DNA of 25,631 bases from CAZIPZ01 sp964541075. Lineage in GTDB: Bacteria > Acidobacteriota > Terriglobia > 20CM-2-55-15. The notes below the pieces were generated by a model. It saw only the letters and a program-made list of their open reading frames with translations. It was not told the DNA's origin and searched no databases. Positions 15,089 through 22,297 of this stretch are shown piece after piece. Positions within the stretch are counted from its first letter, which is position 1. Each line of letters starts with the position of its first letter. Location: NCBI GenBank assembly GCA_964541075.1, contig CAZIPZ010000028.1, forward strand, positions 1 to 25,631, read 5' to 3'. The position numbers and the translations under genes were made by a program.

Positions 15089-16129
15089 ATGCGAACGTCC
15101 GCAAAGCTTCTGCTGCTCTTGATCGGATTGGTTTTGGCACTATCTGCATTAACCCTGGGACGGCCTCAGAAACAGCCGGCGGCCAATGAATCGTCCACTG
15201 TCGTTTCGAGGGCGCTCCAAGGCAATCCTGCCGACTTCGCCGGCAGTGATACTTGCACCGGCTGTCACAGTGTCGTAGACACTCAGTTCCGGAAGACGCG
15301 GCACGCCTCATCTCAACCTCAGGGCATAATCGGCGCCGGCTGCGAGTCGTGTCACGGTCCCGGAAAAGCTCATGCTGACGCCATGGTGAATGCCGGCGAC
15401 GATGCGGCTATTGAAGCGGGAAAGAAGTTAATCTTCGGTTTCAAGGGTTCACCACGGGAGAACTCGGCGCAGTGCCAGGTTTGCCATTCCACGAGCCAGG
15501 ATCAACAGCATTTTGACCGTTCCGAACATCATTTCAATGGCGTGGATTGCCAATCATGCCATTCGCCCCATCTTGTTGAAGCTGACCTGAAGAGCGCCTC
15601 AGAGCGTTCGCTCTTGCCGCTGGGGCAATTGTTTATACCTCCGAGCAGAAAGGAGGAACAACGTTGGCTGATGAGCAGCTTGCTGAGGAAATCACAGCCG
15701 GACCTGTGCTTCGGCTGTCATGGCGTCGTGCAGGCTCAGTTCAACCTTCCTTCGCACCATGGCGTTGGCGAGGGTTTGATGAAATGCACCGACTGCCACA
15801 ACCCACACGGCACTCGAAATCAACCGATGTTGAAGAGAACAAACTGGGAAGCGTGCATCAACTGCCACGTGGAAAAGCGCGGTCCATTTCTTTACGAACA
15901 CGGCGCGGTGAAAATCGAAGGTTGCACAGCCTGCCATTCGCCCCACGGCTCGGTAAGCAGAATGCTGCTGTTACGCCGGGAAGATCGATTTCTATGTCTT
16001 CAATGTCATGTTGATCCGCACGCGCCCAATGTCCCCCATGGTCGCCTTGGTTTCGCAACGCGGGGTGAATGCGTGCGATGCCATGCCACCGTCCATGGGT
16101 CCAATCACAGCCAATTCTTCCTAAATTGA
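15089..16129 (+). CDS. Decaheme c-type cytochrome, MtrA/DmsE-like
   Basis: The 346 residues begin with an N-terminal signal or anchor helix (5-24), then ten CxxCH haem sites starting at residues 56, 85, 129, 154, 207, 233, 256, 279, 303 and 328, with many SPH and NPH distal-histidine motifs between them. Ten haems in about 300 residues is the size and plan of the MtrA/DmsE/PioA group, which thread a porin to wire the periplasm to the cell surface. The porin gene starts 3 bp after its stop, which fits that pairing. GAGG lies 10 nt before the ATG. The direction of electron flow (outward reduction or inward oxidation) cannot be read from the sequence. Confidence 0.92.
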   Translation: MRTSAKLLLLLIGLVLALSALTLGRPQKQPAANESSTVVSRALQGNPADFAGSDTCTGCHSVVDTQFRKTRHASSQPQGIIGAGCESCHGPGKAHADAMVNAGDDAAIEAGKKLIFGFKGSPRENSAQCQVCHSTSQDQQHFDRSEHHFNGVDCQSCHSPHLVEADLKSASERSLLPLGQLFIPPSRKEEQRWLMSSLLRKSQPDLCFGCHGVVQAQFNLPSHHGVGEGLMKCTDCHNPHGTRNQPMLKRTNWEACINCHVEKRGPFLYEHGAVKIEGCTACHSPHGSVSRMLLLRREDRFLCLQCHVDPHAPNVPHGRLGFATRGECVRCHATVHGSNHSQFFLN

Positions 16130-16132
16130 GGA

Positions 16133-18109
16133 ATGATGTTGCGAATTGCTCTACTAGCTGCGCTGCTTCTCTTAGCTCCTTTAACGCCGACCGTCGCCCA
16201 AGATGGAAGCCGGCCTCACGGATCTGTAACTACGGGTTACCGCTTCACTGATGTGAATGGAAGTAGACAGACATTCTCCGAGCTCTTTGACTTGCGGAGC
16301 GGCTTGCGCCTCCACGATTTCGATGTTTCCGGCGATGCCGCTGCCGCAAACCCATATCTCAGCTCTTACTTCATAACGGCGAGCGGCATTGGCGGCGAGC
16401 CATTCACCGGTGGCCAGCTACGATTGAACAAGAAGAACCTATACGACTTCAGACTGAACTACCGTCAAACATATTTTTACTGGAACCGCAATGACGACGA
16501 CCTTCACCCCGGAGGATTGCGCGGACTGACCACAAATCACGACTGGGCGACCGTTCGAAAATTCGGCTCTGCGAGTCTGTCTCTCTATGCAACAGACAAT
16601 CTGCGCCTCAATCTCGATTTTTATCGGACCGAGCGAGAAGGGATGACGCTGACAACGCGGTCTCTCGACTACTTCGGAGCGCCTTCAACCTGGGCGAATT
16701 TTTTAAGGGCCAACCCGTATGTGGTGGAGTCGGACCTCAACGAATCCACACACCGATTCTCAGGAGGCTTGAGCTATTCGGCTAAGAATTGGAACGTTTT
16801 TCATCGCGCCGGATATCAAACCTACGATGAGAATCTTCTAACGGGCAACCTTGCCGCCGCTCAGCGAAGCATTAATACTGACGATGCGGCGACTGCAAAC
16901 GAACTGCTGAGCATCGCAAGCTGGTCGGAGTTTCGCAGGCTGAAGGCCCCTTTGAGTGAGACTTCTTACAATGGGCGCATCTCACCGCGAGTGAGGCTTC
17001 GAGGCGGATACATCTTCTACGGCTACGCAGGACCGGCTGCATTGAACGCCTCCTTTGCCGGAGTGGCGAGGACATCCAGCGCAACGGTGTTGTCGCCATA
17101 TGCGGCGTCAGTAAACGAGCGGATCAGCGTCGAAGAGCACAACCATATTATCGATCAGGGACTGACGGTTGAAATCTATAGCGGAATGAGTCTTCATGCG
17201 GATTACCGCTATTCCCTATTCACGATCAACAGCTTGGGATCATTCGAAAGTGTTCAAAACCCGATAACACTTGCACGGGGTGAAACGGGGATCGATTGGG
17301 AGCAGAATGTCCACAATCTGGACGTTGCGTTCGAGGTTGCTCCCGGTCCAGGCTTGTTGGTGAGGCCTGGAATCCGACTTATGAAGCGAGATGTGACGAT
17401 GCGGGAAGACGAAGTGATCAATCCACAGGCCGGTCGTCCATCCAAACTCGTCTCGCCGATTTTCACCGTCTATTACTCACCTTCAGGACGGTTCTCGCTT
17501 CGAGGAGACATTCAGAACACGACCAACGACGGCCCGTATACGCGCATCAGTCCACGAACGGACTTGAACGCGCGGTTCGTGGCGCGCTATCAACCCAGTT
17601 CCCAAGTTTCTATTGAAAACAACCTGAAGCTTCGAAACAGCAAGTACACGACCACCAGTTACGAAAATATCATTCGTTCTAACGCTGCAACAATTCGGTA
17701 CGCCCCGCACAAGCGATTTTCCGCGTTTGGAAGCTTTGCGTATGACAGCTTCCTCGCGACGGCGAGCATTTCATTTTTGCGGGGAACGGCTCCTCTTTCC
17801 ACTACATGGCGAGACCAGACGATCAACCGCATCTGGCAGGGCGGCTTCGAAGTGAACCCCATCGATCCATTTACGCTGATGTTCAGCGGCAACTACGAAA
17901 GGACTACCGGCGTCGGAGAAATCAGCGGAGAGCCTCCGATCTCCGGACCATTACGATGGCCATTTGCTACTGCGACCGCCGCTTACAACTTCCCTCTGAT
18001 TGGAAAGGTTTCTCTTGACCTCCATCGAACGTACTATGTTGAGGAAATCATGCGAGGAAACAATTTCAGCGCCAATATTCTTGGCATCCGTTGGACAAGG
18101 GACTTTTAG
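16133..18109 (+). CDS. MtrB/PioB-like outer-membrane beta-barrel
   Basis: The 658 residues have a signal peptide (MLRIALLAALLLLAPLTPTVAQ) followed by long runs of alternating polar and aromatic residues (such as YDFRLNYRQTYFYWNRN and LHADYRYSLFTI). The last strand ends in WTRDF, the C-terminal Phe recognised by the BAM machinery. I see no cysteine, so the CxxC typical of Shewanella MtrB is absent, as in some PioB-type relatives. It should sheath the decaheme cytochrome across the outer membrane. GAGGA directly abuts the ATG at 16133, so the second ATG at 16136 may be the true start. No outer-surface MtrC/OmcA-type cytochrome follows, unlike Shewanella. Confidence 0.88.
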   Translation: MMLRIALLAALLLLAPLTPTVAQDGSRPHGSVTTGYRFTDVNGSRQTFSELFDLRSGLRLHDFDVSGDAAAANPYLSSYFITASGIGGEPFTGGQLRLNKKNLYDFRLNYRQTYFYWNRNDDDLHPGGLRGLTTNHDWATVRKFGSASLSLYATDNLRLNLDFYRTEREGMTLTTRSLDYFGAPSTWANFLRANPYVVESDLNESTHRFSGGLSYSAKNWNVFHRAGYQTYDENLLTGNLAAAQRSINTDDAATANELLSIASWSEFRRLKAPLSETSYNGRISPRVRLRGGYIFYGYAGPAALNASFAGVARTSSATVLSPYAASVNERISVEEHNHIIDQGLTVEIYSGMSLHADYRYSLFTINSLGSFESVQNPITLARGETGIDWEQNVHNLDVAFEVAPGPGLLVRPGIRLMKRDVTMREDEVINPQAGRPSKLVSPIFTVYYSPSGRFSLRGDIQNTTNDGPYTRISPRTDLNARFVARYQPSSQVSIENNLKLRNSKYTTTSYENIIRSNAATIRYAPHKRFSAFGSFAYDSFLATASISFLRGTAPLSTTWRDQTINRIWQGGFEVNPIDPFTLMFSGNYERTTGVGEISGEPPISGPLRWPFATATAAYNFPLIGKVSLDLHRTYYVEEIMRGNNFSANILGIRWTRDF

Positions 18110-18727
18110 TTGGCTGCGATCGGCAGCACCATCATTGCTATCGTTCTGGCCTTGATCTTCTACATTTTCCCCGCCATTACGCGCGAAAGAAGCGGAAGGA
18201 TCCTGGCCTTTTTTCCTTTCTTCATATTGCCGATAGCTGCAGGTCTGATCGGCGCCTTCACCCATCTCGAAAAATCCAAAACAACTGAATTTTGCCTGTC
18301 ATGCCACACCATGTCGGACCACGGCAAGAGTCTTTATGTTGACGATGCCGCGTTAGTGCCTGCGTCTCATTTTCAAAACCATCGAGTGCCTGCCGACAAG
18401 GCCTGTTTCACCTGTCACACGGACTACACGATGTATGGGGACCTCCATGCAAAGTGGAGAGGACTGCGGCATGTATACGTTCAGTACCTGGGCCGTGTGC
18501 CTCAAGCGGTAGAGGTAAAGCTCTATAGTCCGTACAACAATCGCGAGTGCCTTTATTGCCACGAAGGAGCTCGCGCGTTTGAGGAGGGCGGCATGCATAA
18601 TTCGGACCCTTCCCTGTTGCCGGCCATCAAATCGAACGAGATTTCATGTCTCAGCAGCGGCTGTCACGATCAGGCGCACGAAGTTGACACCCTGCAGAAC
18701 CGAAAGATGTGGACTCCAGCCCGATGA
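18110..18727 (+). CDS. NapC/NirT-like tetraheme quinol dehydrogenase
   Basis: This 205-residue protein has two hydrophobic helices (3-22, 30-51), then three CxxCH sites (62-66, 99-103, 147-151) and a fourth site CLSSGCH (180-186) with four residues between the cysteines instead of two. NapC/NirT/CymA-type proteins take electrons from the quinol pool and hand them to periplasmic cytochromes; placed after the decaheme/porin pair, it would be the inner-membrane end of the conduit. It starts at TTG immediately after the porin stop, supported by AAGGGAC upstream and the lack of any Met before the haem region. The second helix is more than the single anchor usual in NapC. Confidence 0.87.
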   Translation: MAAIGSTIIAIVLALIFYIFPAITRERSGRILAFFPFFILPIAAGLIGAFTHLEKSKTTEFCLSCHTMSDHGKSLYVDDAALVPASHFQNHRVPADKACFTCHTDYTMYGDLHAKWRGLRHVYVQYLGRVPQAVEVKLYSPYNNRECLYCHEGARAFEEGGMHNSDPSLLPAIKSNEISCLSSGCHDQAHEVDTLQNRKMWTPAR

Positions 18728-18915
18728 ACATCATCATTGAACGTCGAATCCGTAAAGCAAGCGGTCTCTTGATGACTGGGCTTGGCATACAGTTGGCGAC
18801 GCTCTTTTGGAATCATCCTCTGACATTCCTCGCATTCATTTTCATCGGCTCGCCTCTGGTCCTTACAGGGGTAGCCATGTATTTGACTTCGTTGTTAAGA
18901 GCAAGCCGGAAATGA
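18724..18915 (+). CDS. Small two-helix membrane protein of the conduit operon
   Basis: The ATG overlaps the tetraheme gene's stop (ATGA, 18724-18727), so translation is probably coupled. The 63 residues carry a basic head (IIIERRIRKAS), two hydrophobic helices (about 13-30 and 34-56) separated by WNHP, and a basic tail (RASRK). No known motif is present. Its position suggests an accessory subunit for the membrane-bound quinol dehydrogenase. The operon ends here; the next gene (cytidine deaminase) converges after 18 bp with no visible terminator hairpin. Confidence 0.7.
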   Translation: MNIIIERRIRKASGLLMTGLGIQLATLFWNHPLTFLAFIFIGSPLVLTGVAMYLTSLLRASRK

Positions 18916-18933
18916 TTTCATACAAGATCCGGT

Positions 18934-19356
18934 TTAGGTGAAAGAAAGGTCTGTTTTCAAATTACTTCTATCGAAGGGGTCAGGAAATAGTTTGGAAAGC
19001 TTGTAGAGACGGCGAGCGCCTTCATTGCCGGAAAGAATGATGGAGATATCGCCGCAATATTCCCAGAGAAGTTGACGGCAGGCGCCGCATGGCGCCGCAA
19101 GCTTCGGAGCATCGACAGCTATCGCCAGATCGGTGAAATCCCTGACACCCTCGCTAAGGGCCTTCAGGAGGGCAACCCGTTCTGCGCACGTTGTCAGGCC
19201 TAACGTTGCATTTTCGATATTACAACCTGCATAGATCGAGCCATCCGACGACCGGATTGCGGCGCCCACTCTGAATCCGGAATGTGGCGCGATAGCATGA
19301 CGACGCGCCGTGATGGCGCGCTGCACGAGGTCATTAATGGAAATCTCATCAGCCAT
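18934..19356 (-). CDS. cdd: Cytidine deaminase
   Basis: This 140-residue protein has the small tetrameric cytidine deaminase signature: FRVGAAIRSSDGSIYAGCNIENA, the catalytic TCAER with zinc ligand Cys57 and proton-shuttle Glu59, and PCGAC (89-93) supplying Cys90 and Cys93. It converts cytidine and deoxycytidine to uridine and deoxyuridine in pyrimidine salvage. Its first bases overlap the last eight of the upstream oxidoreductase gene, so the two are translated together. That pairing is odd, since the oxidoreductase resembles flavin electron-transfer proteins rather than known pyrimidine enzymes, though PyrK-type subunits share the fold. Confidence 0.93.
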   Translation of the reverse strand: MADEISINDLVQRAITARRHAIAPHSGFRVGAAIRSSDGSIYAGCNIENATLGLTTCAERVALLKALSEGVRDFTDLAIAVDAPKLAAPCGACRQLLWEYCGDISIILSGNEGARRLYKLSKLFPDPFDRSNLKTDLSFT

Positions 19357-20239
19357 ATGACTCCTGAGTGATCTGATCGCGCCTCACGCCTAGCGCCTTC
19401 AGATCTGAAAGCACGGACTCCAGAAAGCGAGGTGGAGGTTCCACTCCTTTCTCCTTGGCCGCAAGACGCTCGTGCGCAGAGATTCCAGGTCCGCAAACGA
19501 AAAAATGACAATCCAGATCATGAGGAATGAATTCGCTCAAGAGATCCGTCCCGACCCGTCCGGTGCGCACATTCGAGTCGGTCGGCGGATGCTCTTCTCT
19601 CGTTAACGCATGAACTACCTTCAACCGTTCGGGATGCTCTCGTGAGATACGCTCCAGTTCGTTTTTGAAAATGACGTCTTCCCACTTTCGGTTCGAATAT
19701 AGGAGTGTATGGCGAATCTCCGGATGGAGCTTTAATGCACTTTTGATGATTGCGAAGTTCGGTACTCCTCCCGAACCAGCGCATATATGGAATATGTGAT
19801 TGGTCTTCGCCAAGTTCGCTGAGTTCAACGTGTAGGGTCCGGTGAAGCCTGTAATCACGAGGCGTGTTCCTCGCGCAGTCCGACGAACCAGCAAGGGCGA
19901 TAACAGCGGAGGATATTTGGTGACGCCCGAGACGTAACGCTCCTCTTTTACTGTGATGGCAATGTAACGCTCATGAGGAGCGGACGACATCGAGTATGCC
20001 CGCGGCGGCTCCTTTCTTCCTTTCAAATCTTCAAGAAACGCGACAAAACGTTCGAGTCCTTCAAATTGATGCGGATCGATGGTCAGAAAGTGGCCGGCCT
20101 CATAATCGAGCCGCTCGTTACCCGTGAACAGGACAAGCGTCGTCGTGTCGTGAGTCTCGCGCACCACGTCGGCGACCATGGCTTCGAGTTCTTTGATTCG
20201 ACGACGTTCCGGCGTTCCTTGGAGCCCTGTGGGACTCAT
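19349..20239 (-). CDS. FAD/NAD(P) oxidoreductase without iron-sulfur domain
   Basis: The 296 residues have the ferredoxin-NADP-reductase fold: the FAD motif RAYSMSS (80-86), the pyridine-nucleotide loop AGSGGVPNF (154-162) and the C-terminal VCGPG (248-252). A helical insert of about 30 residues precedes the final VRRDQITQESYG strand, where relatives such as BenC or ketosteroid-hydroxylase reductases continue into or carry a 2Fe-2S domain. None is present here, so the partner protein must be separate. A VCGPG-terminal flavoprotein alone cannot define a substrate. The ATG at 20239 follows GAGG. It overlaps the cytidine deaminase gene. Confidence 0.82.
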   Translation of the reverse strand: MSPTGLQGTPERRRIKELEAMVADVVRETHDTTTLVLFTGNERLDYEAGHFLTIDPHQFEGLERFVAFLEDLKGRKEPPRAYSMSSAPHERYIAITVKEERYVSGVTKYPPLLSPLLVRRTARGTRLVITGFTGPYTLNSANLAKTNHIFHICAGSGGVPNFAIIKSALKLHPEIRHTLLYSNRKWEDVIFKNELERISREHPERLKVVHALTREEHPPTDSNVRTGRVGTDLLSEFIPHDLDCHFFVCGPGISAHERLAAKEKGVEPPPRFLESVLSDLKALGVRRDQITQESYG

Positions 20240-20263
20240 TAACGGCCTCGGTTCGTTGTAAAG

Positions 20264-20278
20264 TCACAGAATCTGTCA
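20264..20278. promoter_or_regulatory. TCACA-N5-TGTCA near-palindrome before the oxidoreductase
   Basis: TCACAGAATCTGTCA is a 15-bp near-palindrome with an ACAGANTCTGT core, 25-40 bp upstream of the oxidoreductase start. Its halves resemble the TGACA/TGTCA motif but the spacer is 5, not 3. It may be an operator; no promoter consensus was found beside it. Confidence 0.3.
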
Positions 20279-20291
20279 GTAATCCAATGGC

Positions 20292-20309
20292 TTGCTAACA
20301 TGTAAGCAA
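20292..20309. promoter_or_regulatory. 18-bp palindrome TTGCTnACATGTnAGCAA
   Basis: TTGCTAACATGTAAGCAA is a palindrome except for one mirrored position pair. It lies 52-70 bp before the oxidoreductase start and 10 bp after the stop of the three-domain Usp gene on the same strand. No T-run follows, so an operator for the downstream pair is more likely than a terminator. It is the only copy I see. Confidence 0.4.
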
Positions 20310-20318
20310 TTCCACCCA

Positions 20319-21629
20319 TCAAATTTCGCGCTCGGGAGGCGTCAACAGAACCGGCTGTCTCGCCCTGTGTACGACTTCCTGCGCTTGAGACCCGAGAACC
20401 GCGGAGACGCCCGACCGGCCGCGCGTCGCCATACAGATCGCGTCCACACCCAAGCGGCCCGCTGCATGAACTATGCCCATGCCAGCTTTTTTATCCTCAA
20501 TGATTTCGATTTGCGTCAAGACCCCTTTCGCCGCCGCGCCTCTCGGAATCAATGCTGTCAGCTTAGCTTTGGCGTTGTCATCCATTTCTCCTGGTCTACC
20601 TGTCACGACGTGAAGAAGATGGACAATTCCGCCTGGGGCCACGAGCCCGTAACCAACCGGTATGGCGGTATTCGCAAGAGATGAAAAATCAGTCGGAATA
20701 AGCACCCGTTGAAACACCGGAATGGCTGTTTCTTCTTCATAAGCGTCCACACGAGGCACACACGCGACATTGCAGGACGCGCCGTGCAGAACGCCACGGG
20801 AAACAGAGCCCTGCCAAAACCGGGCGCTGCGGGAGCGTTGATGAGCGCCAACGACAAGGAGATCCGTCATAGTTTCCGCGGCGAGTTCCGCAAGGTGAGA
20901 GTCAACGCGTCCCCATCCTGGAATCACCTCAAATGTGGTTTCGCCTTCTCCAGTGACGTCCCCTGTCCAGGAACGCAAGTCGCGCATCAGCACGTCGTGC
21001 AACTCGGGGCGCAGCCGGTCGAGAGGGACTGGAGTGGAAAGCCCCAATCGCTGATGCTCTCCAAGCGGCCAAGCAATCTGAACGATTTTCACGTCGCAAG
21101 GTGCGATACTCCTGAGTTTCATCGCCCAATGGAGAGCGGCTTTTGAGGTCGAACTGATGTCCACACCCAGCAGGACGCGAAGCGGCCGTTTACCGCTCGC
21201 CCATTCTTCGATACTCGCTGCCTCCCTGACCGTTAGCACCGGGACCGTCGAATTCTGAGCAACCCTTTCCGCAACGGTTCCGAGCATCCATCGATGTTGA
21301 TCTTTGTCACTAAGAGCCGAGGTCACGATCAGCCTCGCCTGATGCTCGTGTGCAACCTCGATCAGTTTCTCGTAAGCCGCGCCAAAGATGACGATGGCTT
21401 CAACATCGATGCCAAAGCGCTGTCCTAGTTCGGCAGCTTGTTCGCGTGTCTGTTGCAGCGCCGAATCGTACAGTACGCTCTCCTGGGCTGCTTGTTTCGG
21501 ACCGTCACCTACTCGTTCGATCACATGAACGAGTTTAAGAGGCATATTGGACCGCTTTGCAACTGCAGCCGCTGCTCGCGATGCCTGCGCTGCATTTTGG
21601 GAAGAATCAATTCCGCAGATGATTGCCAT
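20319..21629 (-). CDS. Universal stress protein with three UspA domains
   Basis: Of the 436 residues, domain 1 (1-135) ends with HRWMLGTVAERVAQNSTVPVLTV. Domain 2 (149-293) starts LRVLLGVDIS, has VVGAHQRSRSARFWQGSVSRGV and is the most divergent. Domain 3 (306-432) starts QRVLIPTDFSS and has MATRGRSGVSAVLGSQAQEVV. One or two Usp domains are usual; three in a chain is uncommon. Domain 3 keeps the G-2x-G-9x-GS nucleotide loop, while domain 1 lacks its first Gly (ALSDKDQHRWMLGT). The ATG at 21629 follows GAGGGATTA. It probably supports survival under growth arrest, like the two-domain Usp at 9540. Its promoter lies in the 254-bp divergent region before 21884; no sigma-54 element faces it. Confidence 0.88.
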   Translation of the reverse strand: MAIICGIDSSQNAAQASRAAAAVAKRSNMPLKLVHVIERVGDGPKQAAQESVLYDSALQQTREQAAELGQRFGIDVEAIVIFGAAYEKLIEVAHEHQARLIVTSALSDKDQHRWMLGTVAERVAQNSTVPVLTVREAASIEEWASGKRPLRVLLGVDISSTSKAALHWAMKLRSIAPCDVKIVQIAWPLGEHQRLGLSTPVPLDRLRPELHDVLMRDLRSWTGDVTGEGETTFEVIPGWGRVDSHLAELAAETMTDLLVVGAHQRSRSARFWQGSVSRGVLHGASCNVACVPRVDAYEEETAIPVFQRVLIPTDFSSLANTAIPVGYGLVAPGGIVHLLHVVTGRPGEMDDNAKAKLTALIPRGAAAKGVLTQIEIIEDKKAGMGIVHAAGRLGVDAICMATRGRSGVSAVLGSQAQEVVHRARQPVLLTPPEREI

Positions 21630-21685
21630 TAATCCCTCGTTGATTAAGAAAATCCATTGTTGGTTTAGAAACGTCCCCTAAGTTT

Positions 21686-21698
21686 GGACAAATTGTCA
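21686..21698. promoter_or_regulatory. Variant palindrome GGACA-N3-TGTCA
   Basis: GGACAAATTGTCA differs from TGACA-N3-TGTCA by one base. It lies about 140 bp upstream of the predicted sigma-54 start of the 21884 gene, in the divergent space shared with the three-domain Usp gene. The other copies are also intergenic. Confidence 0.4.
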
Positions 21699-21805
21699 CT
21701 CGCAAGTCCCGATTTCTACGCGCCCTCGCCACAGTGTCTTCATGAACAACAGATCCATCGGTGTCACTTATATAGACGTGAGTCAGTTAGAAGCGGACAC
21801 ACGAT

Positions 21806-21821
21806 AGGAACGATGTTTGCA
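21806..21821 (+). promoter_or_regulatory. Sigma-54 promoter of the Cys-protein/ATPase operon
   Basis: AGGAACGATGTTTGCA has exact GG-N10-GC spacing, the AC(G) of the -24 box and a full TTGCA -12 box; the first T and the C of TGGCAC are replaced. The predicted start near 21832 leaves a 52-nt leader with AGGAGA before the ATG at 21884. Confidence 0.6.
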
Positions 21822-21883
21822 TCAAGAGGCCGGTTGCATTTGACTACTAGGCGTACTTACCAATAACTCAGGAGAATGTAAAA

Positions 21884-22297
21884 ATGAAACGAGATCTTTC
21901 CAGGAAATCGGCGGCGTTAGGCTTACTTATGGCCGCTGTCTTTGCATCGACCACGTTGCTGGCTCAGATTATTCCTCCAGCCATTAAAGGGGAGGAGGTC
22001 ACGTTGAAAGGTGACGTAGTCTGTATGTACTGCTACATGAACCGTGAGTTGCGCGGCGTCGGACACAAGACATGTTCGACGAAATGCGCGACGCAGGGCA
22101 ACCCGATTGGTTTCCTCGACGCAAAGACCAACGATGTATACACCCTCATCGGCATTGCTGATTATCAAGCATCTCATGACGTTCGCGACAGCCTTATCAA
22201 ACAAATGAACTACAGCATCACTGTAACTGGGGTCGTCGTAAAGAAGGGAAACACCTCAGTCCTGTATGTCAAATCCTTTGAAGGACAACCGCTCTGA
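21884..22297 (+). CDS. Secreted Cys-rich protein of unknown function
   Basis: The 137 residues have a signal peptide (1-27, ending TTLLAQ). Then comes a small beta-rich domain with VTLKGDVVCMYCYMN (Cys47, Cys50) and HKTCSTKCATQGNPIGFL (His61, Cys64, Cys68). The CxxC...H..C...C cluster could bind a metal or form disulfides. Later strands (YSITVTGVVVKKGNTSVLYVKSF) resemble an OB-fold. I recall similar exported proteins in other bacteria but cannot name a function. The ATG follows AGGAGA. The next gene, an MgtA-type ATPase, starts inside its 3' end with a 32-bp overlap, so a role in metal or cation homeostasis is a reasonable guess. Confidence 0.8.
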   Translation: MKRDLSRKSAALGLLMAAVFASTTLLAQIIPPAIKGEEVTLKGDVVCMYCYMNRELRGVGHKTCSTKCATQGNPIGFLDAKTNDVYTLIGIADYQASHDVRDSLIKQMNYSITVTGVVVKKGNTSVLYVKSFEGQPL

